Assembly (NCBI GenBank): GCA_934120635.1
Contig: CAKOUR010000006.1
Span: forward strand, 23,397 to 87,396
Direction of reading: 5' to 3'
From: an uncultured Bacilli bacterium
GTDB lineage: Bacteria > Bacillota_I > Bacilli_A > RF39 > UBA660
DNA: 64,000 nt
The notes under the pieces were generated by a model, which saw only the letters and a list, made by a program, of their open reading frames with translations, did no database searches and was not told where the DNA came from. Positions 40,159 to 49,409 of this stretch are shown in pieces. The translations under genes and the position numbers were made by a program. Within the stretch, counting starts at the first letter, position 1. The number at the start of each line of letters is the position of its first letter.

Positions 40159-41300
40159 ATGAAAAGGTGTTTAGTATGTAACTCTGAAATAGAAGAAGAT
40201 GATAATTTTTGTCCAAAATGTGGACATTGGACAACAAAAGGATATTCTTATTTAACCAAGATAGAAGATAAAAAAATACTAAATGGCGAGGTAGAAAACC
40301 AAAGAAATAGACTAGCAAGCTTATTTTTAATTATGTCTATCTTTGCTGGATTGGTTATATTAATGACTGTATATAGGGGAAAGGATATATTAAAACCTTT
40401 TGTTTATATCAAAAGACAAATAAACAATCAACAATATGGATACTCTACTACGATTTTAAAAACAGATAATCAATATTTTAATGAAAATATTTTTACAGAA
40501 AGTGAAGCAAAAGAAAAAATCATTAGCGACTTTTCAAAACAAAAATGGCAATGCAAAAATCAAATAGAACTATCAAAAATAGAAGAGGAATTACAAGGAA
40601 AATATTCAATATTTAGTGTGGATTTTTGTGATCTTTCTTCAAAAGAGGCAAAAAAATCAGTAATGTAATTGATGGAATCTATCATTTATTTCCAGAAATT
40701 TCTGGATATTTAACCAATATTTCCATGACAAATGCTTTAAATAAAACAGAATATGTAGCCTATTTTCAACCTGTTTATTCATTTGTTAATTCTGGAAATC
40801 ATCAAGTAAATAAAACTCAAATTCTTTTAAATAGTTATTATTTTTTAAATCAAAATATACTAAAAAAAGGAATTTCAAAAGATTGGTATGTCAAAGATGC
40901 AACTTATGAATCTTTAATTGCCCATGAATTTGGACATTATATTACTTTTGTTAGTTTGTTAAAAGAAAATCGAATTAATAATATTTTCTTTGAAACAAAA
41001 GAAAATCAACAAGAAATTGACAAAATCATTCAAAAAATTAATGATCAAACTTATGCTAAGATGATTATTGAAACTTCAATAGCAAATTACAATAGTCTTT
41101 ATCAAGAAAGTATTTCTATAGAAGATTTTGCTAAATCTATTAGCAATTATGCAGGAAAAAAGAATATAAATGGGGAAGTGATTTATGATGAAATTATTGC
41201 TGAAGCAATTCACGACTACTTCCTTCATCAAAATAATGCGAATAAAGAAAGCTTAGAAGTAGTAAAGCTAATAAATAGAAAACTAGGAAAGCAGGAATAA
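40159..41300 (+). pseudogene. Zinc-ribbon membrane metallopeptidase interrupted by a frameshift in an A7 run
   Basis: The first part has a zinc ribbon (CLVCNSEIEEDDNFCPKCG), one membrane helix (about 57-76) and an extracellular segment that stops at 40668. Within A7 (40650-40656) the reading frame changes: the next frame continues KKISNVIDGIYHLFPEISGYLTNISMTNAL without a start and includes IAHEFGHYITF, a zinc-protease HExxH motif. One added A would restore a single protein of about 380 residues. It could be a true mutation, an assembly error, or polymerase or ribosome slippage on A7. AAAGGAG precedes the start at 40159. Unknown family; likely a surface-facing zincin. Confidence 0.7.
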
Positions 41301-41301
41301 A

Positions 41302-41481
41302 ATGAAAAAGTGTAAGAATTGTAATGCAATTATTCGAGATGATGATCAGTATTGCAGAAACTGTGGTATTTTAATTCAAAGTAAATTTTATACAATCTTA
41401 TGCAATTTATTTACCATATTCATGATTATAGGAATTATCTTTTTTGTTTTATTATTTATAGCGTCTTATATTGTAGAGTAA
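41302..41481 (+). CDS. Small zinc-ribbon membrane protein (59 residues)
   Basis: The protein starts MKKCKNCNAIIRDDDQYCRNCGIL, a double C-x-x-C zinc ribbon, followed by one membrane helix (about 34-56). The ribbon resembles that of the preceding interrupted gene (40159) and of the protein at 46086, suggesting a local family. It starts two bases after the preceding stop and 14 bases before the Ca2+ ATPase gene, so it is probably in the same transcript. Function unknown. Confidence 0.7.
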   Translation: MKKCKNCNAIIRDDDQYCRNCGILIQSKFYTILCNLFTIFMIIGIIFFVLLFIASYIVE

Positions 41482-41495
41482 GGAGTGAATTTTAG

Positions 41496-44111
41496 ATGAA
41501 TAATAAAAATATTTACAATGAATCAGTAGAAGAGTTATATCAACAATTCAAAACTAGTATTAATGGTTTAACTGAAGATGAGGTTGCAAAAAGATTAGCA
41601 ATGTATGGAGAAAATAAATTACAAGAGGCAAAAAAGAAATCCAATATCGTTCTATTTTTTAGTCAATTTAATGATTTGATGATTATTTTATTAATTTGTG
41701 CTTCTATTTTTTCAGCAATAATATCTTATATTCGTAATGAATCATTTATTGATTCTATTATTATCATTATTATCGTTATAATAAATGCTATTCTTTCATT
41801 TATTCAAGAAAAAAAAGCAGATGCTGCTATTGAAGAATTAAATAAAATGTTTGTTACGAATACTTATGTTATTCGAAATGGAAAAAAAGAATCTATTGAT
41901 GTAAAAAATGTAGTCCCAGGTGATATCATTGAGTTAGAAGCAGGAGATTATATTTCAGCTGATGCAAGAATAATTTCAAGTGATGCTTTAATTGTGAATG
42001 AATCGACCTTAACTGGAGAATCCAAAGGGGTAAAAAAAGATAATAAAGATATTCAAACAATCAAAGAGTTATACGAACGAAAAAATATGGTCTTTGCAGG
42101 ATGCAATGTCATAAATGGACATGCCTTTGTTATGGCTTGCCATACAGGAATGGAAACAGAATTAGGAAAAATAGCCAATAGCTTGTTAAATAAAAAACCA
42201 GATATTACACCATTGCAAAAAAAAGTGAATCAAATCAGTAAAATACTTACTTATATTATTTTTGCCATAATTATTCTTATGATGATAATTGGATTATTAA
42301 TGAAAAATGATTTTTTTGATATTTTAATGTTATCAATTTCTCTAGCTGTAGCGGCAATTCCAGAAGGATTATCATCGGTAATTACAATTATTCTTTCTGT
42401 CGGAATGACTGAAATGGCAAGAAAAAATGTTATTATCAGAAAAATGTCTTCGGTAGAAACTTTAGGGTCAACAGATGTTATTTGTTCAGACAAAACAGGA
42501 ACAATTACTCAAAATAAGATGTTAGTAAAATCAATTTATGTAAATGATAAATTATATCAAGAAACAGATAAGATTATAAATGAAGATATGCTACTTACCT
42601 GTGCTAGTATGTGTCATAATGTAGTAAAAGAAGAAAAAGGATACATTGGTGATGAAACTGAAGTAGCAATAGTAAAATACTTATCCGATATTAATTTTAA
42701 TATTCCTTCTTATCAAAGAATTAAAGAAATTCCTTTTGATTCAGATAGAAAATTAATGAGTGTGATTGTAGAAATCGATAATCAAAAGTATTCTTTTACA
42801 AAAGGAAGTTTAGATTCAATTCTTGATCATAGTAACTCTTATTTAAAAGATGGACAAATCATTAATTTGACAAATGAAGAAAAAAATCGATTACTTGAAA
42901 TTGAAAAAGAAGAGTCATCTAAATCTTTACGATTATTAGGATTTGCATATAAAAAAGAAGAATTAGACAAAGCAGAAGAAAACATGATATTTATTGGATT
43001 AATTGGGATGATGGATCCACCAAGAGAATCTGTTCCATATGCAATTAAAACTTGTTTAAAGTCAGGAATTAAACCGATTATGATTACAGGAGATTCTATT
43101 AACACAGCAGAAGCTATTGCTGAAAGTGTAGGAATTATTGATGTTAAAGATAAGGCAATAGAAGGAAAAAATATTGATAAAATGACAGATGATGAATTAG
43201 TAAAAGCTGTCGAATATTATCAAGTTTATGCCAGAATTAGTCCAAATACCAAACTTCGAATCGTAGAAGCATTACAATCAAAAGGATTGGTAGTTGCTAT
43301 GACAGGAGATGGAGTAAATGATGCTCCAGCAATTCAAAAGGCAGATATTGGAATAGGAATGGGAATAACTGGTACAGAAGTTGTAAAAAAAGTAGCAGAC
43401 TGTATTTTAGTAGATGACAGTTTTTCAACAATTGTAACAGGAGTAGAAGAGGGAAGAAGAATAACTGCAAATATTAAAAAAATTATTTTATATCTTTTAG
43501 CAGGAAATATCATAGAAGTCATTCTTGTATTTATGTCTATGTTACTTAATATGGAAATGTTTTCAACCCTACAATTATTGTGGATAAATTTAGTAACCGA
43601 TTCTATTCCAGCAATTATGTTAGCTTTCGAAAAAGCAACAGATGATATTATGGAAGATACAAAAGCAAATCATTATAACGAAAGTTTTTTTACCCCATTC
43701 TTATCTGCAAAAATATTTATTGGGGCAATAGCAAAATCGATTGTTATGATAATATTATTTTTATTCTGTGCTCGTCATACAGATTTAGAAATAGCTAGTT
43801 CATTAATGTTTATTTATTTAATTTTACATGAAATATTATTTTCATTTTCTTGCAAAAATCTAAAAAAATCAGTGCTAAATAAAGATATATTGAATAACAA
43901 AAAGTTAAATATAGGAAATTTCTGTATTATTATTTTACAAATCATCATTTTAACAACAGGATTATCAAAATACTTTATTGTAAAAAATATTCCAATACAA
44001 TATATAATATTAACTTTAGTAGTTTGCTCTTTAATGTTTATAATAGGAGAATTCATTAAACCTATTTATGTCAAATTATTTAAAGATTATAAGGAGGAGA
44101 GTCATGAATAA
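41496..44111 (+). CDS. Calcium-translocating P-type ATPase (SERCA/PMCA-like)
   Basis: An 871-residue P2-type pump that exports Ca2+. The cation N-domain is VEELYQQFKTSINGLTEDEV. The membrane ligand motif AVAAIPEGL, actuator TGES, phosphorylation motif ICSDKTGTIT with Asp332, and hinge motif TGDGVNDAPAI are present. VTDSIPAIMLAFE is in the C-terminal membrane domain. PEGL and the NLVTD segment separate it from the MgtA-type pump at 17990. AAGGAGTGAAT is the ribosome site. It overlaps the next gene by eight bases. Confidence 0.93.
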   Translation: MNNKNIYNESVEELYQQFKTSINGLTEDEVAKRLAMYGENKLQEAKKKSNIVLFFSQFNDLMIILLICASIFSAIISYIRNESFIDSIIIIIIVIINAILSFIQEKKADAAIEELNKMFVTNTYVIRNGKKESIDVKNVVPGDIIELEAGDYISADARIISSDALIVNESTLTGESKGVKKDNKDIQTIKELYERKNMVFAGCNVINGHAFVMACHTGMETELGKIANSLLNKKPDITPLQKKVNQISKILTYIIFAIIILMMIIGLLMKNDFFDILMLSISLAVAAIPEGLSSVITIILSVGMTEMARKNVIIRKMSSVETLGSTDVICSDKTGTITQNKMLVKSIYVNDKLYQETDKIINEDMLLTCASMCHNVVKEEKGYIGDETEVAIVKYLSDINFNIPSYQRIKEIPFDSDRKLMSVIVEIDNQKYSFTKGSLDSILDHSNSYLKDGQIINLTNEEKNRLLEIEKEESSKSLRLLGFAYKKEELDKAEENMIFIGLIGMMDPPRESVPYAIKTCLKSGIKPIMITGDSINTAEAIAESVGIIDVKDKAIEGKNIDKMTDDELVKAVEYYQVYARISPNTKLRIVEALQSKGLVVAMTGDGVNDAPAIQKADIGIGMGITGTEVVKKVADCILVDDSFSTIVTGVEEGRRITANIKKIILYLLAGNIIEVILVFMSMLLNMEMFSTLQLLWINLVTDSIPAIMLAFEKATDDIMEDTKANHYNESFFTPFLSAKIFIGAIAKSIVMIILFLFCARHTDLEIASSLMFIYLILHEILFSFSCKNLKKSVLNKDILNNKKLNIGNFCIIILQIIILTTGLSKYFIVKNIPIQYIILTLVVCSLMFIIGEFIKPIYVKLFKDYKEESHE

Positions 44112-44490
44112 TAATATGAAAGGGGAAACATTCATTATTACGACAGGATTAATCATAGTAATACTTTTTAGCTATATTAGTACTTTTAGTATATTATCTA
44201 AAAATTCTAGCAATAGTTATTTTTCAAAAGATGATAATAAAATAAATGCTACTATTAAAGAAATAGAGTTTTCAAAAGGTGTATTAAAACTATATACAGA
44301 TAATGACGTTATGGTTTGTGTAAAACAAACTAAATCTACTCCAACAACATCATCATTATGTTGGAAAGAAGTTAAAAATGGTGACGTAAACTTTTCTGTT
44401 TATGAGGGAAAAACTTATTTTATTTGGTTAAAGGACAAAGATAATCATATTAGTGATTCAATTAAATATAATACAAATATAAAAAAATAA
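44104..44490 (+). CDS. Single-span exported protein, 128 residues (unknown)
   Basis: One membrane helix (about 9-30) is followed by an extracellular domain of about 95 residues (INATIKEIEFSKGVLKLYTDNDVMVCVKQ). A Cys pair, in MVCVKQ and SLCWKEV, could form a disulfide; the late part has TYFIWLKDKDNHISDS. The start at 44104 follows AAGGAGGAGAG and overlaps the end of the Ca2+ pump gene, so the two are coupled. No family recognised. Confidence 0.7.
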   Translation: MNNNMKGETFIITTGLIIVILFSYISTFSILSKNSSNSYFSKDDNKINATIKEIEFSKGVLKLYTDNDVMVCVKQTKSTPTTSSLCWKEVKNGDVNFSVYEGKTYFIWLKDKDNHISDSIKYNTNIKK

Positions 44491-44514
44491 AACAACTTGT
44501 AAAGGTGTAGTAAA

Positions 44515-45153
44515 ATGAAAGAGAAGTATCAAAAATATATAACAAACAATTATTCATTTGATAAAGTAACCATGTTAGCTATTTTAGCTTTAATTACTGT
44601 AATAACAGGATTTTTTGGCTTTCTATATGAATATATATTTTATTATTTTAACGGGGGAATGAAACAATTTTATTGGAGAGGAAGTAATTTCTTACCTTGG
44701 ATAAATATTTATGCAACAGGTTCATTACTAATTTATTTTTTTACTTATCGATATCGAAAGCAACCATGGAAAATCTTTTTAATAAGTTTCTTTTTATGTG
44801 GGATCTTAGAATACATATCAGGACTAGGAATGTATATCATAGGATCAGGAATGCGCTGTTGGGATTATAATCAAGAAATATTAAATTTTGGAAACATTCA
44901 AGGATTTGTCTGCCTAAGAAGTGTAACCTTCTTTGGACTATCTAGTCTATTATTAATTTATGGTGTAATCCCATTCTGTTATTTCTTAGCAAAAAAAATA
45001 GATAAAAAAACATTCTTATTAATAAGTTTTACCTTATGTTCTATCATCTTATTTGATGAATTTTATAACCTAATATTCGCAAGAATTTTACATTTAAAAA
45101 GAGCCTCTAAAATTTATAAAGAATTAGGCGTAGCCTATGTAAAATTCCATTAA
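44515..45153 (+). CDS. Putative ABC transporter permease-type membrane protein (CmpB/DUF1113-like)
   Basis: A 212-residue protein with about five membrane helices. GFFGFLYEYIFYYFN, RGSNFLPWINIYATGSL and GMRCWDYNQEILNFGNIQGFVCLRSVTFFGL match in order the family blocks of ABC_trans_CmpB: GWLWE, RGFLxGPxxPIYG, RxWDYS and FNxxGxICLRFSLFWG. Despite the name, its role is unknown and no ATPase partner is adjacent. GTAAAGGTGTAG precedes the start. Confidence 0.75.
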   Translation: MKEKYQKYITNNYSFDKVTMLAILALITVITGFFGFLYEYIFYYFNGGMKQFYWRGSNFLPWINIYATGSLLIYFFTYRYRKQPWKIFLISFFLCGILEYISGLGMYIIGSGMRCWDYNQEILNFGNIQGFVCLRSVTFFGLSSLLLIYGVIPFCYFLAKKIDKKTFLLISFTLCSIILFDEFYNLIFARILHLKRASKIYKELGVAYVKFH

Positions 45154-45157
45154 TAAG

Positions 45158-45201
45158 AAAAATACTTGTAAAGAATAAAGAAAAAATGAAGTATTTTTCT
45201 C
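45158..45201 (+). terminator. Terminator (AAAATACT family)
   Basis: GAAAAATACTT (45158-45168) pairs with AAGTATTTTTC (45189-45199). Confidence 0.75.
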
Positions 45202-45238
45202 AAAATAAGTTATAATATAGATAGAAAGAAGGAATAAG

Positions 45239-45730
45239 ATGAAAAAAGTAATCACGGTTATCCTTAGCCTACTTTTATCACTTTCTATTATATTAGAAAT
45301 AGGCTATGTATCACTTTCTAATGCAATAACAGAAAATAAAGTAAAAGAAAGTATTAAAAAAACACTTTTAACTGGCTTTATTTATGATAAAAATGGGAAC
45401 AAAACAGAAATATTTAACACCATCTTAAGATTAACTACTTTAGATGAAGATACTGTAGTAAAAATAATGAATAATGAAACAGCAAATAATATTCTAACAG
45501 ATATTGTAAATAGCATTTATGACTATAACTTAACAGGAGAAGAAAAATATAAATATACAAGTAAACAAATTATAGATATTGTAGAAAATAATATAGATAA
45601 AGTATTATCAGAAATTAATTACAATATTTCAGAAGAAGATCGACAAAGTGTTATCAATTATACCAAAAATCATACAGATTATATTATTGATACCATTTAT
45701 AAAACAGATATAGGAGATTATCAAAAATGA
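45239..45730 (+). CDS. Exported/anchored protein, 163 residues (unknown)
   Basis: An N-terminal signal or membrane helix (about 4-26, VILSLLLSLSIILEIGYVSLSNAI) is followed by a helical extracellular domain rich in Asn, Ile and Lys (NNILTDIVNSIYDYNL, DIVENNIDKVLSEIN). No recognised family. GAAGGAATAAG sets the start and TATAAT lies near 45212. It overlaps the next gene by four bases (ATGA), so the two probably form a functional pair. Confidence 0.7.
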   Translation: MKKVITVILSLLLSLSIILEIGYVSLSNAITENKVKESIKKTLLTGFIYDKNGNKTEIFNTILRLTTLDEDTVVKIMNNETANNILTDIVNSIYDYNLTGEEKYKYTSKQIIDIVENNIDKVLSEINYNISEEDRQSVINYTKNHTDYIIDTIYKTDIGDYQK

Positions 45731-46062
45731 TAAATTTTAGAGAGATATTTAATCCAAGTTATAACTTTATAGGTTTACTTTTTATTGCATTATTCATCAT
45801 GATAATTTTATTACTCAATAAAAATATTTTATATTGCTTAAAAATTATTGGAAAAACTTTTCTAATATCAGGAATTATTACCTTAATCTTAGATATATTA
45901 TTATACTTAGGATTAGATATGGTATTAATCTCTTACTATAAAATAATAATTCAAATAATTACAAATAATGTCTTAAAAAATTGCCTTTATTATTCATTAA
46001 CTAGTATAATTATAGGAATAATTCTCATTATTAGCACAAATATAATAAAGAAGAATGCATAA
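45727..46062 (+). CDS. Three-helix membrane protein, 111 residues (unknown)
   Basis: Hydrophobic helices at about 14-30, 43-63 and 87-107. The second and third are separated by a short Lys/Asn-rich loop. Coupled by four-base overlap to the preceding exported protein and followed 23 bases later by a zinc-ribbon protein. No family recognised. Confidence 0.7.
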   Translation: MINFREIFNPSYNFIGLLFIALFIMIILLLNKNILYCLKIIGKTFLISGIITLILDILLYLGLDMVLISYYKIIIQIITNNVLKNCLYYSLTSIIIGIILIISTNIIKKNA

Positions 46063-46085
46063 TGATAGAAAGAAGGAATAGTATT

Positions 46086-46865
46086 ATGTATTGTACCAAT
46101 TGTGGAAAGAAAATAGATTCAAATAATCATTATTGTACTAAATGTGGAAAGAAAATAGAATATAATACTTTAAAAGATAAAACTAATAAAAATATATCCC
46201 CAAATTTTCCACTTATATTAGGGATTTTCTCGCTAATTTGTATTCCAATTCCTAAAATATCTATTCCTTTAGCAATAACCAGTATTTTTCTTGCTATTAA
46301 ATCAAAAACACATAATAAATTAGAAACACTTGGCGTAATTTTAGGAATATTTAGTATAATTATTACAATATTTCTTTTTATATCTACTTTATTTGTGGAA
46401 CCACTTGCAAAAGAATTAATAAATAGTATTGACTCTAATAATTATAATAATGATACTCAGCAAATAACAGAACCAGAATTATCTGGATATAAATGGATGG
46501 GAAGTGATAGCAGTATTTTATTCTTAAAAAAAGATGGTACATTTGAGTGGAATAAAAAAACAAATAATACTGATCAGTTACTTTATGGAAATTATGAAAC
46601 TTATAATGGAGAAGAAGCAATACAATATATTGAGCAATACTTACCACAATATAAATTCTATAAAGAAGAAAATAATCAAAGTAGTAGTGAACAAATCCAA
46701 TATACATACTTAATTATTTTAACTTCTAATACAACTACAACACCTATCTATCTTTATGGACAAATAAGTATGGATGGAGAGAAATTAAATTTAACTAATA
46801 TTCAAGATAATAGTACAATAAAGTTTAAAAAACAAGATACCTTATCAGGTAGTATTGATATCTAA
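46086..46865 (+). CDS. Zinc-ribbon membrane protein (DUF4190-like)
   Basis: A 259-residue protein. The zinc ribbon MYCTNCGKKIDSNNHYCTKCGKKIE is followed by two membrane helices (about 47-75 and 83-105, FPLILGIFSLICIPIPKISIPLAITSIFLAIKSK, a DUF4190-like hairpin) and an extracellular domain (about 130-259) with GYKWMGSDSSILFLKKDGTFEW. The start at 46086 follows GAAGGAATAG. It shares its N-terminal ribbon type with the genes at 40159 and 41302. Function unknown. Confidence 0.75.
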   Translation: MYCTNCGKKIDSNNHYCTKCGKKIEYNTLKDKTNKNISPNFPLILGIFSLICIPIPKISIPLAITSIFLAIKSKTHNKLETLGVILGIFSIIITIFLFISTLFVEPLAKELINSIDSNNYNNDTQQITEPELSGYKWMGSDSSILFLKKDGTFEWNKKTNNTDQLLYGNYETYNGEEAIQYIEQYLPQYKFYKEENNQSSSEQIQYTYLIILTSNTTTTPIYLYGQISMDGEKLNLTNIQDNSTIKFKKQDTLSGSIDI

Positions 46866-46940
46866 AAAAGAAAATTATCCAATATTTATTTCTAAAATAG
46901 CTTAAAAAACAAAAAAATTCATTTTTTCTAATAAAAAGTC

Positions 46941-46969
46941 TTGTCAAACTTAGAAAAGTGTTATATAAT
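46941..46969 (+). promoter_or_regulatory. Promoter of the five-tRNA cluster
   Basis: TTGTCA at 46941-46946 and TATAAT at 46964-46969, 17 bp apart, 40 bases before the first tRNA. Confidence 0.8.
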
Positions 46970-47009
46970 GAACTAGACATCAGCAAAAGAAAGATGTTAT
47001 TAATATGTT

Positions 47010-47098
47010 GCCTGAGTGGCGAAATAGGTAGACGCACAGGACTTAAAATCCTGCGAGATTCAAACCTCGTGTCGGTTCAAGTCCGACCTTAGGCACCA
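47010..47098 (+). tRNA. tRNA-Leu (anticodon UAA)
   Basis: Acceptor GCCTGAG pairs with CTTAGGC, then A and CCA. Anticodon loop CTTAAAA gives TAA; long variable arm. Confidence 0.95.
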
Positions 47099-47106
47099 TT
47101 ATTTTT

Positions 47107-47199
47107 GGAGGAATACCCAAGTCCGGTTGAAGGGACTGGTCTTGAAAACCAGCAGGTCGTGAAAGCGGCGCTAGGGTTCGAATCCCTATTCCTCCGCCA
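47107..47199 (+). tRNA. tRNA-Ser (anticodon UGA)
   Basis: Acceptor GGAGGAA pairs with TTCCTCC, then G and CCA. Anticodon loop CTTGAAA gives TGA; long variable arm. Confidence 0.95.
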
Positions 47200-47214
47200 C
47201 TTAATTTTACTTAT

Positions 47215-47291
<77 letters not shown>

Positions 47292-47292
47292 T

Positions 47293-47369
47293 GGTTCGTT
47301 AGTCTAGAGGCCTATGACGTCTGCCTGTCACGCAGAAGATCACGGGTTCAAATCCCGTACGAACCGCCA
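47293..47369 (+). tRNA. tRNA-Asp (anticodon GUC)
   Basis: Acceptor GGTTCGT pairs with ACGAACC, then G and CCA. Anticodon loop CTGTCAC gives GTC. One base separates it from tRNA-fMet. Confidence 0.95.
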
Positions 47370-47373
47370 TTAT

Positions 47374-47449
<76 letters not shown>

Positions 47450-47456
47450 TGATGAA

Positions 47457-47486
47457 ATAACCCCTTATTTGATAAGGGTTTTATTT
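47457..47486 (+). terminator. Terminator of the tRNA cluster
   Basis: AACCCCTTAT pairs with ATAAGGGTT, followed by a T-rich run. Confidence 0.85.
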
Positions 47487-47498
47487 TACCAAAATGGT

Positions 47499-47520
47499 TT
47501 TACAGACTATTTACAGACTA
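47499..47520. repeat. Tandem 11-bp repeat beside an integrase remnant
   Basis: TTTACAGACTA occurs twice head to tail. It lies 50 bases after tRNA-Phe and overlaps the C-terminal codons of the integrase fragment. It may be part of an old attachment site, but no distal copy was identified. Confidence 0.5.
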
Positions 47521-47701
47521 TTTTCATGTAATTTATTAAGAGCATTGACTGTATTGCTCTTTTTTTTGTGAACATGTGATAGTAAGTGGATTGTACCATT
47601 TCAATGGTATCTCCAAGCCTTTCGGCTACATCTTCAAAGTCTAATCCTAAGTGAATTAATAAAATTGTATTATTAAAAACATTTTTTGAAATATTATTCA
47701 C
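47507..47701 (-). pseudogene. C-terminal remnant of a tyrosine recombinase (integrase)
   Basis: Sixty-four residues of minus-strand coding remain. HLGLDFEDVAERLGDTIEMVQSTYYHMFTKKR matches the end of phage/ICE integrases, where A-G-x-x-x-x-V-x-x-RLGD/H-x-x-x-x-x-x-x-x-TYSHL carries the nucleophilic Tyr. The catalytic R-H-R part and all N-terminal domains are missing. Its place at the end of a tRNA cluster suggests it is left over from an element that integrated there. The following accessory genes (47778-50775) may be its former cargo. Confidence 0.75.
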
Positions 47702-47777
47702 GCTCTAAATTACTATTTAAAAACCAAAAAATTTAGTGTATAATAGAAGACAAAAACTTTGTAAAGAGGAGATTAAA

Positions 47778-49409
47778 ATGCAAGAAGAATTACGATATAT
47801 TAAGAAAAAGTTTGGAGAACAAATGATGCATTTATGCAGAGAGAATTTTTCTACAATTTTAGAAACTCCTAAATTACTTACGAAAATACTTTTAGAAAAT
47901 TTTGAACCATCAAAATATTTGTATGACGATTTAGTGAATGAAGACAAAATCAAAGAATTTGTTCAATATATTAATTCAAAACTAAAAACGAAAGATAAAG
48001 TTCAAAATTATAAAATAGATACACCTGAGAAAATGTTAGCAAGAGCTGGATATATTCTTTTTGAATGTAAAACAGAAACAGATATTCAAAAATTTAAAAA
48101 ATTCTATCAGAAAGAGGAACAATTATGTACTTTTAACGGAGGAAGACTGAATAGCTGTTATGTGTTTTTTGCAGTAAGGAACGATGCTGATAGCATCAGA
48201 AGAGAAGATTTTTTAACTCCCAAAAGGCAAGATAAATATGGTACATCAGTGATAAGTATTCAAATAGATAAAGTGAATAATTATGTATCAATCAAGAATA
48301 GGTACAATCATACAGTAGAAAATCCAGATTGTACTTTTAATAACAATTTAGATAATATAATTCCAGGATTAATTAAAAGTTTTGAAAATAAATTAAATAT
48401 TTGCTTAAATAAAAATAATCTTGACAAATTTGAGATACCTGGTTACATTAAAGCAATAGATGGTAAATATTATAAATATAATAGTGAAATTGATAATATT
48501 TATTACTGCCCTAATAATACTATTATTAATAGACTAGTTCCTAAAAAATATGATAAAAGTAAATATATATTAGTAGATATATATTTAATTGATTTAGTAA
48601 AGAAAAAAATAGAATTTTTAGTAAAAGAAAATTGTGCAGACCTAAATAAATATTTGATCAGAAAAATAAATATTATTTCTAATGGAGAACATAAAATTAT
48701 AAATATAGATAATAATTTTATTATAGAAATAGATAAATATAATCGAATAATTAATTATGTTGATAAAGTATCAAGGAATATAGAAGATTATTATTTTTAT
48801 CATAATAAAACTTTAAAAAAAATAATTCTTCCTAATGTTAAGAAAATTGGCAATTCCTTTTTAAATAATAACGCTTTATTAAATGAGATATATTTATCAA
48901 ACGTTGAGGAGATAGGAGATAATTTTTTATATTATAATAAAAATTTACATAAAATAGAATTACCTCTAATTGAAAAAATTGGAAACGATTTTATAAGCAA
49001 TAATGATATTTTAGATACAATAATTAGTCCAAAGTTAAAATTAGTTGGCAATTCCTTTTTAAATCAATCAAAAATTAAAGAAATACAACTATTAAAATTA
49101 GAAAAAGTAGGGTGGAATTTTTTATCAGATAATAGTTTGCTGAAGGAAGCATATTTTCCTAATTTATTATCATGTGGCAATGGTTTCTTAAAACACTGCA
49201 AAAATTTAAAAATATTAAATATATCAAATTTAATTTATTTCCTCGATGATTATTTACTAGATTGTACTAAATTAGAATTATTAGAAATCAAAAATAAAAT
49301 ATATAATTCATTTATATATGGAAATTCAGCAATAAGAAACAGAGTTATAGATAAAAAAGAGCGTAAAGCCAAAAAAATAGAAAAGAAACTTGTAGTTGTT
49401 AGAAAATAA
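47778..49409 (+). CDS. Cytoplasmic protein with BspA-type leucine-rich repeats
   Basis: A 543-residue protein without signal peptide. The N-terminal half (about 1-330) is of unknown fold, containing MQEELRYIKKKFGEQMMHLCREN and a central FFAVRNDADSIRREDFLTPKRQDKYG. From about 345 it has seven or so repeats of about 22 residues with pattern LKKI-x-LPNVKKIGNSFLNNNA, as in the BspA/LRR_5 family. The C-terminus is basic. Most LRR_5 proteins are exported; this one has no export signal. AGAGGAG sets the start at 47778. It lies beside an integrase remnant, and codon use is even more AT-rich, so transfer is plausible. Function unknown. Confidence 0.75.
   Translation: MQEELRYIKKKFGEQMMHLCRENFSTILETPKLLTKILLENFEPSKYLYDDLVNEDKIKEFVQYINSKLKTKDKVQNYKIDTPEKMLARAGYILFECKTETDIQKFKKFYQKEEQLCTFNGGRLNSCYVFFAVRNDADSIRREDFLTPKRQDKYGTSVISIQIDKVNNYVSIKNRYNHTVENPDCTFNNNLDNIIPGLIKSFENKLNICLNKNNLDKFEIPGYIKAIDGKYYKYNSEIDNIYYCPNNTIINRLVPKKYDKSKYILVDIYLIDLVKKKIEFLVKENCADLNKYLIRKINIISNGEHKIINIDNNFIIEIDKYNRIINYVDKVSRNIEDYYFYHNKTLKKIILPNVKKIGNSFLNNNALLNEIYLSNVEEIGDNFLYYNKNLHKIELPLIEKIGNDFISNNDILDTIISPKLKLVGNSFLNQSKIKEIQLLKLEKVGWNFLSDNSLLKEAYFPNLLSCGNGFLKHCKNLKILNISNLIYFLDDYLLDCTKLELLEIKNKIYNSFIYGNSAIRNRVIDKKERKAKKIEKKLVVVRK

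Noticed and set aside
45239..46062. Toxin-antitoxin pair (two overlapping small genes)
   Set aside because: Both encode membrane or exported proteins without any toxin or antitoxin motif; overlap alone is not enough.
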